From Frigoriglobus tundricola (GTDB lineage Bacteria > Planctomycetota > Planctomycetia > Gemmatales > Gemmataceae), in the NCBI RefSeq assembly GCF_013128195.2, contig NZ_CP053452.2, forward strand, positions 6,076,001-6,140,000: a DNA stretch of 64,000 nt, given 5' to 3'. The notes beneath the pieces are model-generated. The model was not told the origin of the DNA and searched no databases. It worked only from the letters and a program-made list of their open reading frames with translations. Position numbers and translations under genes: made by a program. Positions 1-6,939 of this stretch are shown in pieces. Each line of letters opens with the position of its first letter. The first letter of the stretch is position 1.

Positions 1-1
1 A

Positions 2-397
2 CGGGCGCCGACGGCGAACCTGTCCGTGGCCCTGACCGGCTACCGCCTGGCCACGCCGAACAGCCTGAGCAAGAACACCGACCGCATGGAAGCGGGGATG
101 CGCGTCATCCTCGAGAAGCTGGAGCGGAACGGGGTGTTTCGCGGGCAGCCGCTCTTGCGGCGGCGGGCGTGGAGCTACTTCCGGTTCTCGTGCGGGGCCA
201 TGCGGTACTGGGCCGGGGAGCCGGGGGCCGCGATCCGCCACCTGGTCCGGTCGGTGGTCGGGTACCCGTTCTCGCCGATCACCCCCGGGCAGCCCCGCAA
301 GTACACGTTCGCGCGGCTCAAGCTGATCGCGATGGCCGTTCTGGTCGGCGTCCGGGGCACGCGCCGCACCGCGGCCGAAATCTGGGGGGGCAGATGA
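2..397 (+). CDS. Glycosyltransferase, C-terminal part (cut by window edge)
   Basis: The frame is open from the left window edge and stops with TGA at 395-397, so only about 131 C-terminal residues are visible. The segment is basic and has a hydrophobic patch (LKLIAMAVLVGV) near the end, as seen at the C terminus of family 2 glycosyltransferases in exopolysaccharide loci. No catalytic motif lies in the visible part, so the family is inferred mainly from context. The stop overlaps the ATG of the next acetyltransferase gene (ATGA), which implies translational coupling. An internal GTG at 26 is unlikely to be the start because the frame is open upstream. Confidence 0.55.
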   Translation, partial: RAPTANLSVALTGYRLATPNSLSKNTDRMEAGMRVILEKLERNGVFRGQPLLRRRAWSYFRFSCGAMRYWAGEPGAAIRHLVRSVVGYPFSPITPGQPRKYTFARLKLIAMAVLVGVRGTRRTAAEIWGGR

Positions 398-1128
398 GCT
401 TGCGGGGCAAACTGCAGCGCGGCGAGGGGCCGTTTTGGGGCCGCGCCAAGCGCGCCGCCAAAGCGGTCTATTCGCTCCACGTACCGGTCAACGGCGTCAC
501 CCGCCGCCCGTTCCAGTTGGCGTACCGGTTTCACGTGCTGGCCCGGGAGTCGTGGATCTGGACGAAGCGGTTCTTCTGGTACGAGCCGCTGTTCCGCGGC
601 CAGTGCGAGTCCGTCGGGTCCGGGTTCCAGATGGAGGAGCTGCCCTGGATCACCGGCGCGGGGCGGATCGTCATCGGCAACAGCGTGCAACTGTCCGGAA
701 AGTCCTCGTTCACATTTTATCACCCGGTCTTCGGCCCGCCCGAGCTGGTGATCGGCGACGGCACGTTCATCGGCCACGGCTGCGGGTTCAACATCGGGCG
801 GTCGGTCCGGATCGGCCGGTACTGCCTGTTCGCTACGAGCGTGCAGATTTTCGATAACGACGGGCACCCGCTCGACGCGGCGTCCCGGCGGACGAGCATG
901 CTGACCCCGCCCGAGGCCATCAAGCCGGTCGTGATCGGGGACGAGGTGTGGGTGGGGAACGGCTCGCTCATCCTCAAGGGCGTCACGATCGGCGACCGCG
1001 CCGTCGTCGGCGCGCGGTCCGTCGTCACGAAGGACGTGCCGCCCGACACGGTCGTCGCCGGTAACCCGGCCCGCGTGGTGAAGGTCCTGGACCGCCCCGC
1101 GGCGCCGCCGGGCGGGGGGGGCTGGTGA
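394..1128 (+). CDS. Hexapeptide-repeat (left-handed beta-helix) O-acetyltransferase
   Basis: A 244-residue protein of the WbbJ/maltose-acetyltransferase type, expected to transfer an acetyl group from acetyl-CoA to a sugar hydroxyl of the exopolysaccharide or a precursor. From about residue 85 it shows repeated hexapeptide units (IVIGNS, LVIGDG, VRIGRY, VVIGDE, VTIGDR) and the late VVAGNPARVV motif typical of the family. FDNDGHP at about residue 155 fits the loop carrying the catalytic histidine. The ATG overlaps the preceding stop. It is clearly related to the C-terminal domain of the NRPS protein at 34288-36969 (shared EPLF segment, DNGHP/DSNGHP loop and hexapeptide order). The acceptor sugar is unknown. 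Confidence 0.88.
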   Translation: MSLRGKLQRGEGPFWGRAKRAAKAVYSLHVPVNGVTRRPFQLAYRFHVLARESWIWTKRFFWYEPLFRGQCESVGSGFQMEELPWITGAGRIVIGNSVQLSGKSSFTFYHPVFGPPELVIGDGTFIGHGCGFNIGRSVRIGRYCLFATSVQIFDNDGHPLDAASRRTSMLTPPEAIKPVVIGDEVWVGNGSLILKGVTIGDRAVVGARSVVTKDVPPDTVVAGNPARVVKVLDRPAAPPGGGGW

Positions 1129-1131
1129 CCG

Positions 1132-2237
1132 ATGCCGCGCCTCCTGCACGTCATGGACTACGAGCCGCGGGGCACGCGGACGATGGACCACTTCGTCCTC
1201 GCGCTGACCGCCGCGCTGCGGCGGCGGGGGGTGGGAGGTGCGGTACGCGTTCGGGGCCGAGCCGCCGCCGGAGTTCCGGGCGGCGCTCGCGGCGGCGGGG
1301 GCCGCCCACGTCGTCGTCCCGTTCCCGTTCACCCGCGCGTCGGCCGCCGCGCTGGTGCGGCAGTCGTGCGGCTACCGCCCCGACGTGACGCAAACGAGCT
1401 TCCTGTCGGCGTTCACCCCCGCTGCTGCGGCTGAAGACGAGCGGGTTCACCCGCCGGCTGGTCGTGATCGACCACACCAGCGGCGAGGCCCCGGTGCGCC
1501 GGGGCTGGAAGCGGCTGGCGGTCCGCGCCCGCGGCTGGCGGGCCGGGCGGGTCGTGGACGCCGTCGTGCCCGTGTCCGCCGCGATCGCCCGGCGCGACAC
1601 CGAGCGCGTGTTCCTCCCGGCGCGGAAGGTGCGGGTCGTCTACAATGGCATTCGGGTGGACCTGTTTCCGAACCCGGAGCGGACCCCGCGCGAGGTCGTG
1701 CGGGTCGTGTACGCCGGCCAACTCATCCCCCAAAAGGGGGTGATGACGCTCCTCCGGGCGCACGAGCGGCTGCGGGCCGGCGGGGTCACCAATTACGAAC
1801 TGCTCGTCGCCGGGGCGGGGCACCAGGAGGCGGCCCTCAAGACCTTCTGTGCGACCGCCGGGCTGGGCGACGTCCGCTTCCTGGGCCACACCGATTCGGT
1901 CCCGGGCCTCTTCGGGGCGGCGGACGTGGTCGTGGTGCCGTCGGAGTGGTTCGAGGCGTTCGGGCTGGTCGCGGCCGAGGCGATGGCGTGCGGGGCGGCG
2001 TGCCTCGTTTCCGACGCCGGCGCGCTGCCCGAGGTCGTCGGGGCCGCGGGGCGGGTCTTCAAAGCCGGGGACGCCGCGGACCTGGCCGATCGGCTCCGCG
2101 AGCTGATCCGGGACCCGGAAGGGCGGCGCCGACTCGGCGCGGCCGGGCGCGAGCGCGTCGAATCACTGTTCACGCTCGATCGAATGGTTGAGGGCCACGT
2201 GGCGGTCTGTGAGGACGTCCTGCGCGGGAGCCTCTGA
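1132..2237 (+). pseudogene. GT4-type glycosyltransferase with two single-base frameshifts
   Basis: Reading through two shifts gives one complete GT-B glycosyltransferase of about 367 residues. It starts MPRLLHVMDYEPRGTRTMDH and ends in a typical C-terminal half with SEWFEAFGLVAAEAMACG, the family E-x7-E region. The first shift lies in a G6 run (1226-1231); removing one G gives RRRGWEVRYAFGAE. The second lies in a C5 run (1416-1420); removing one C gives SAFTPLLRLKTSGFTRRL. Everything between the shifts is coherent protein, so this is either a very recent pseudogene or, more likely, two homopolymer sequencing errors. The longest uninterrupted piece is 1464-2237 (257 aa). The gene starts three bases after the acetyltransferase stop and belongs to the exopolysaccharide operon. 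Confidence 0.8.
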
Positions 2238-2391
2238 GGGCCTTCTGCCGACCAGCCCCCGGCGCGTGCGGAGGGCATCGAAGAGTGGCGGGGGCGCCAC
2301 AAGCGGCGGGGTGTCGCGGCCGACACACGAGGTCGGTGTGGCGCGGACGATCGGGCCGCGCGCGTCGCGGCCGGGCGGTGGGCTCTCGCGA

Positions 2392-2430
2392 GCACGATCA
2401 ACAATTGATTGTTTCAATTGTTGATCGTGC
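2392..2430. repeat. Perfect 17-bp inverted repeat, 5-nt loop
   Basis: The arms 2392-2408 (GCACGATCAACAATTGA) and 2414-2430 are exact reverse complements around the loop TTGTT. It lies in the gap between the frameshifted glycosyltransferase and the next one. There is no T-run after it, so it is not a classic intrinsic terminator. The AT-rich, symmetric core with two CAATTG palindromes could be a hairpin terminator, an RNA-stability element or a binding site for a dimeric regulator. Confidence 0.85.
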
Positions 2431-2535
2431 GGTTGCTCGGCCCCCGGGCTCGTTGGTTCCAAACGGCTGTTGTTGACCTCGGCGGCCTGGCGTCCGGCCT
2501 CCGCTTCTACCGGCGGGAGCGAGCTGAGGAAGAAA

Positions 2536-3405
2536 ATGGATACCGTGCCCCTCGTTTCGATCGTCGTTCCGTGCTACCGCGGCGAGCGGTACCTCGCGGA
2601 AGCGATCGAGAGTTGCCTCCGCCAAAGCCACCGTAATTTTGAGGTCGTGGTGGTCGACGACGCGAGCCCGGACCGCTGCGCCGAAATCGCGACCCGTTAC
2701 GTCGCGGCGGACGATCGGGTCCGACTGATCCGGCACCCGCGGAACAAGGGCGTGTCACATGCGTTTAACACCGGTTTTGCCGCGGCGCGGGGCGCGTATT
2801 TCGCCCGGCTGGCGCAAGACGACGTGTTCCGCGCGGACGCGATCACGATCATGCTCGACCGGATCCGCTCCGAACCGGAGGTCGGTCTCGTCTACTGCGA
2901 CATGCAACTCATCGATGCCGATGGGCGCTTCATGCACATGTTGCCGACCGAAGAGGTGGGCCGCGCGCTCCTTCCGGCTCACCGGGTCGGGGTCTGCGTG
3001 CTTTGGTCGCGCGCCGCTTGGGAGACCGTTGGGCCGTTTGACCCTCGCTACGACACCGCCGACGACTACGAGTTCTTTCTCCGCGTTTCGCGCCGATTCC
3101 GTCTGGCAAAGTGTGCCGGTGAGGCGCCATTTTACTTCCGCTACCACCCGGCCCAAGGTGGCGTCCAGTTGTCCAAGCAGCAGGACTATGCCTACGTCCT
3201 GGCGCAACTTGCGCACTACAAGTCGCTCGTTCGGACGCACATGTTTCGGCCGGCTTATTGGCGGAAAATCGTGACGTGCTGGATCCGGGCCCGGGCGCGA
3301 AAGCGGGTTTGGATGCGATCGGCAGAGTACCGCGAGTATTTGCGGAAACGTGCCCTCAACAGTGGGGCGGACCCCGGTGCCGAGGCGAGGCTGGCGTTTC
3401 GCTAA
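2536..3405 (+). CDS. Family 2 (GT-A) glycosyltransferase
   Basis: A 289-residue GT2 enzyme that would add a sugar from a nucleotide-sugar donor to the growing exopolysaccharide repeat on the cytoplasmic side. The N terminus has the Rossmann-like start VSIVVPCYRGERYLAEAIES, followed by VVVVDDAS (about residue 40) and AQDDVF (about residue 92) as the metal-binding acidic motif. TADDYEFFLR near residue 170 fits the catalytic-base region. The ATG at 2536 has a GAGGA ribosome site five bases upstream; an earlier GTG-type start at 2470 lacks one. Unlike most neighbours it is separated from the previous gene by about 300 bases that include a perfect inverted repeat, so it may have its own expression unit. 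Confidence 0.88.
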   Translation: MDTVPLVSIVVPCYRGERYLAEAIESCLRQSHRNFEVVVVDDASPDRCAEIATRYVAADDRVRLIRHPRNKGVSHAFNTGFAAARGAYFARLAQDDVFRADAITIMLDRIRSEPEVGLVYCDMQLIDADGRFMHMLPTEEVGRALLPAHRVGVCVLWSRAAWETVGPFDPRYDTADDYEFFLRVSRRFRLAKCAGEAPFYFRYHPAQGGVQLSKQQDYAYVLAQLAHYKSLVRTHMFRPAYWRKIVTCWIRARARKRVWMRSAEYREYLRKRALNSGADPGAEARLAFR

Positions 3406-3714
3406 AGTTGAACGGATGCGGCGCGGTGCCTCCGGTCCGCGCTTGGAGACCGACGACGGGGGCCGGGGCCGGGCGTCGGACGGCACCCGGTCGCGGTGGC
3501 GAACGGGGTGACTGGTGTCGCTCTTGGAACCGAAGCCTGATTTCGGGTCGCACCGCGGCGCCGGCGCTGCGTGCCCGGACCAGAATCGGCGGCCCCCGTG
3601 GGGACCGTTTGACGAGAAGCGGAATGCTCGCGGGGCGGGGTGAGCTGTGGCGATCGTGGCGACCCCGAGCAGCGTACCAACCTTGGCGCAGAGGACGACT
3701 GAGCGTCGGAGCCC
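3406..3714. other. Intergenic region without a supported gene
   Basis: About 310 GC-rich bases between a glycosyltransferase and an acetyltransferase. Frames are open here only because of composition, and no ribosome site, clear promoter or hairpin was found. Confidence 0.6.
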
Positions 3715-4347
3715 ATGTTCAGTGCCATCCGCCAAGACGTTCACCGGTGTGGCCGCTCCGCGCCCGCCCGTTTGCGAGAGGTCCTGTTCAACCCGTCCAT
3801 GTGGGCGGTGTTCGGCTACCGCCTGCGGCGGTGGGTGGCGGTCACCCTCCCGCGTCCGCTGCGGTGGGCGCTGGCCCCGGTCGTCATGCCGCTCCAACTC
3901 GGACTGGACGTGCTCACGATGGTGCAGTTACCGACGGCGGCGCGGATCGGCCCGGGGCTGTACCTCCCGCACCTGGGGGCGATCGTGGTCGGGTCGGGGT
4001 GCGTGGTCGGCCGGAACTGCACGATCGCGCACAACGTGACGATCGGCCACGCGGGCGGCCGGTCGCGGTCCGGGGCCGGCAACCCGGTCATCGGGGACCG
4101 GGTGTACATCGGCCCCGGCGCGATCCTCATCGGCCCGATCACGGTCGGTGACGACGCCCTCATCGGGGCCGGGGCCGTGGTGGTCAAGTCCGTCCCCCCG
4201 GGCGGGGTGGCCGTCGGGAACCCGGCCCGGTTGATCGGCCGGTCCGGATCGTTCGATCTGATCGAGTACCCCGGCATGGAAACCGATCCGGCCCGGACCG
4301 CCGCCCACGCCGCGGCCGCCGAACCCCTCAGCGAGGGGAGCCGATGA
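3715..4347 (+). CDS. Serine-acetyltransferase-like hexapeptide O-acetyltransferase
   Basis: A 210-residue protein with an N-terminal amphipathic/hydrophobic part (about 1-65) followed by hexapeptide repeats. LPHLGAIVVGSGCVVGRNC, IAHNVTIGH and NPVIGDRVYIGPGA are the CysE-like signatures, with the catalytic histidines in LPHLG and IAHN. In polysaccharide loci such CysE-like enzymes acetylate sugars or lipid-linked intermediates rather than serine; no cysteine-pathway gene is near. It ends in an ATGA overlap with the next glycosyltransferase. It is a paralogue of the protein at 10737-11375. The acceptor is unknown. Confidence 0.85.
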   Translation: MFSAIRQDVHRCGRSAPARLREVLFNPSMWAVFGYRLRRWVAVTLPRPLRWALAPVVMPLQLGLDVLTMVQLPTAARIGPGLYLPHLGAIVVGSGCVVGRNCTIAHNVTIGHAGGRSRSGAGNPVIGDRVYIGPGAILIGPITVGDDALIGAGAVVVKSVPPGGVAVGNPARLIGRSGSFDLIEYPGMETDPARTAAHAAAAEPLSEGSR

Positions 4348-5534
4348 GCCCGGCGGTGCCGCCCGATCCGCGCCCCCGGTCCGAACCCGGGCGCCCGCTC
4401 CACATCGCCCACGGGGTTCTGACCCTCGACGTCGGCGGGCTGGAGCGGATCGTCCTCGACCTCGTCCGCGTCGGCCGCCGGCAGGGGCACCGGGTGTCCG
4501 TGATCTGCCTCGAACGGCCCGGGACACTGGCGCCGACCGCGGAGGCCGAAGGCGCCACCGTTGTGAGCCTCGGCAAGCCCCCGGGGCGGCGCCCGGAACT
4601 GGTGCCCCGGGCGGCCGAGGTCCTGCGGGCACTCGGCCCGGACGTGATCCACACGCACGCCGTCGGGGCGCTCTGGTACCTGGGCCGGGCGGCCCGCACG
4701 ACCGGGCGCGTGCCCACGGTCCACACCGAGCACATCGACAACGTGGGCAAGGCCGTCGGCCGGTTCGCGAAGCTCAAGACCCGCCTGCTGTGGAACCGGG
4801 CGGGCCGGTTCGCGAGCGCGTTCTGCGGCGTGTCCGAAGACGTGTCGCGGTCCGTCGGGCGGTGGGGAACCGTTCCCCGGGCGAAAGTGCACACGGTTCT
4901 GAACGGCATCGACCTCGACCGGTACGACCGGCACGGGGAGCGCGCCGGCGTTCGCGCCGGACTCGGGATCCCCCCGGACGCGCGCGTGATCGGTACGGTC
5001 GGCCGGTTGAACGAGGTCAAGCGCCAGGACCACCTCATCCGAGCCCTCGGCACCCTCGGGGCGCGCGCCGCGGATGTCCGGCTCCTTTTGGTTGGGGACG
5101 GGCCGGAGCGGGGGGCGCTGGAGCGCCTGGTAGAAGGGCTCGGGCTCTCGGCGCGGGTCCATTTTGCCGGGTACCAATCGGCGCCCGAGCGGTTCCTCCC
5201 AGCGATGGACGTCTTCGCGCTGTCGAGTCGGTTGGAGGGCCTCCCGCTCGCGCTTCTCGAAGCCTGGGCCGCGGGCCTGCCCGTTGTGTCCTCGGCGGTC
5301 GGCGGGGTTCCGAAGGTGGTGCGCCACGGGGAAACGGGGCTCCTGTTCCCGAACGGCGACGAGCCGGCGCTGGCCCGGGCGCTCCTCGAACTGTTGGACG
5401 ACCCGGCGAAGGCGGCGCGACTGGCCGCGGCCGGGCGCGCCGTGGTCCGGAGGGACTTCTCCCTCGAGCGGATGGCGTCCGAGTACGAGGGGCTGTATCG
5501 GGCGGCGATCGCCGCCGGCCGGGGGGGCGGGTGA
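4344..5534 (+). CDS. GT4 family glycosyltransferase
   Basis: A 396-residue retaining GT-B glycosyltransferase. The N-terminal domain has the acceptor-side signature GVLTLDVGGLERIVLDL and the HTEHID motif near residue 130. The C-terminal domain has VIGTVGRLNEVKRQDHLI, LLVGDGPERGALE and the conserved E-x7-E region in LEGLPLALLEAWAAGLPVV at about residues 298-306, which binds the nucleotide sugar. The layout resembles the sugar transferases linked to EpsH/PEP-CTERM exopolysaccharide loci. The start overlaps the previous stop (ATGA) and the end overlaps the next start (TGATG), so three genes are tightly coupled. Donor and linkage cannot be told from the sequence. Confidence 0.9.
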   Translation: MSPAVPPDPRPRSEPGRPLHIAHGVLTLDVGGLERIVLDLVRVGRRQGHRVSVICLERPGTLAPTAEAEGATVVSLGKPPGRRPELVPRAAEVLRALGPDVIHTHAVGALWYLGRAARTTGRVPTVHTEHIDNVGKAVGRFAKLKTRLLWNRAGRFASAFCGVSEDVSRSVGRWGTVPRAKVHTVLNGIDLDRYDRHGERAGVRAGLGIPPDARVIGTVGRLNEVKRQDHLIRALGTLGARAADVRLLLVGDGPERGALERLVEGLGLSARVHFAGYQSAPERFLPAMDVFALSSRLEGLPLALLEAWAAGLPVVSSAVGGVPKVVRHGETGLLFPNGDEPALARALLELLDDPAKAARLAAAGRAVVRRDFSLERMASEYEGLYRAAIAAGRGGG

Positions 5535-6712
5535 TGCGCATTCTGGCGATGACGAACCTGTACCCCAACCCGTACCAGCCGCACCGGGCGACGTTCAACC
5601 GGCACCAGTTCCGCATCCTCGGCGGGCGCCACCCGGTCCAGGTCATCGCCCCGATCGCCTGGACCGACGAGTTCACGGCCCGGCGGGGCGGCGGGGAGCC
5701 GCTCCCGGCGGGGCGGCGCGTCGCCCGCGACGGGCTGACCGTCGATCACCCGCGTTACCTCTTTCCGCCAAAAATTGCCCGCGGGTGGTACGGGCGGTTC
5801 TACCTCGCTTCGGTCGCGCGCACCTTCCGCCGGGCGGTCCGCGAGTTCGGCCCCGATCTGGTCTTCACGCCGTGGGCCTACCCGGACGGCTGGGCCGCGG
5901 TCCGCCTCGGGCGGAGCGCACACTTGCCCGTTGTTCTTCAGGTCCACGGATCGGACGTCCTCTTGCTCGACCAGGCGCCGGCGCGGCGGCGGCGGACCGA
6001 GGAGGCGGTCCGGGCGGCGGACGGGGTGGTCGCGGTCAGTCACGACCTGGCCGGTCACCTGGCCCGCATGGGCGTCGGGCCGACGAAGGTCCGGGTCATC
6101 CACGACGGCGTCGACCGCGCGCTGTTCGCCCCGGGCGACCGGGCGGCCGAGCGCGCGGCCCTGGGCGTGCCCGCCGCGGAGCGCATGCTCCTGTTCGTCG
6201 GGAACCTCTTGCCGGTCAAAGCGCTCGACGTGCTCCTCCGGGCGTGCGCCGAACCGCTACTGAAAGGCACGCCGTTCCGCCTGGCCGTCGTGGGCCAGGG
6301 GCCGCTCCGCCCGGCCCTCGAACAGCTCGCCGGGCGCCTCGGGGTTGCGGACCGCGTGCGGTTCGTCGGCCCGTTGGCCCAGACGGAACTGCCCCGCTGG
6401 TACCGGGCGGCCGACGTGTTCGTCCTCCCGAGTCACTCCGAAGGGGTGCCGAACGTGCTCCTCGAAGCGTCCGCGTGCGGGACCCCGTGGGTGGCGAGCC
6501 GGGTGGGAGGAGTTCCGGAAATTGCCGGTCTGGGGCGGAGCCGGCTCGTGCCCCCCAACGCGCCCGTGGAACTGGCGGCGGCAATTCACGAAACTCTCAC
6601 GGCCGAGGACCGGGGGCACCCGTCCGGGCCGAAGCCGCGCGAGGAGGCCGTTTCCGAACTGATCGAGTTCCTGGAGTCCGTCCTGTCCCGTCACCGGCGG
6701 TCCGGGATTTGA
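5534..6712 (+). CDS. GT4 family glycosyltransferase
   Basis: A 392-residue GT-B enzyme. The N terminus MRILAMTNLYPNPYQPHRAT is typical of group 1 glycosyltransferases. The acceptor domain carries QVHGSDVLLLDQ and the hinge is VRVIHDGVDRALF. The donor domain shows MLLFVGNLLPVKALDVLL, VVGQGPLRPALEQL and SHSEGVPNVLLEASACGTP, the E-x7-E nucleotide-sugar site. It starts at the ATG inside the TGATG junction with the upstream glycosyltransferase, so the pair is probably co-translated. It most likely extends the same repeat unit. Sugar specificity is not visible. Confidence 0.9.
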   Translation: MRILAMTNLYPNPYQPHRATFNRHQFRILGGRHPVQVIAPIAWTDEFTARRGGGEPLPAGRRVARDGLTVDHPRYLFPPKIARGWYGRFYLASVARTFRRAVREFGPDLVFTPWAYPDGWAAVRLGRSAHLPVVLQVHGSDVLLLDQAPARRRRTEEAVRAADGVVAVSHDLAGHLARMGVGPTKVRVIHDGVDRALFAPGDRAAERAALGVPAAERMLLFVGNLLPVKALDVLLRACAEPLLKGTPFRLAVVGQGPLRPALEQLAGRLGVADRVRFVGPLAQTELPRWYRAADVFVLPSHSEGVPNVLLEASACGTPWVASRVGGVPEIAGLGRSRLVPPNAPVELAAAIHETLTAEDRGHPSGPKPREEAVSELIEFLESVLSRHRRSGI

Positions 6713-6832
6713 GCGTTGAGGTTCTCGGTTCCGAGAGGGCCGATGGGCGGGACCCGCGGCCCCTGATCGGGCCGGAGTCGAACTCGGGTCGGAGCCGCGG
6801 AGCGGGGAAGGGGACCGCGAAGCGTGAGGCCG

Positions 6833-6860
6833 TTGCCCGCCCCGCGCAATACCTTATAAA
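6833..6860 (+). promoter_or_regulatory. Candidate sigma-70-type promoter
   Basis: TTGCCC (6833-6838) and TATAAA (6855-6860) are separated by 16 bases, about 80 bases upstream of the acyltransferase-glycosyltransferase fusion. It sits in a 227-base gap that breaks the chain of overlapping genes, so a separate promoter here is plausible. The match is by eye only. Confidence 0.4.
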
Positions 6861-6939
6861 GCAATCTCCGCGTTCGAAGCTCCGCATCGGGCCGCGCCCG
6901 GATTGGGCGCGACCGAGTGATTTCGTCCAGGAGTGCGCG

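Noticed and set aside
175..1332. A 385-codon minus-strand frame at the left edge
   Set aside because: It overlaps two well-supported plus-strand genes and has shadow composition.
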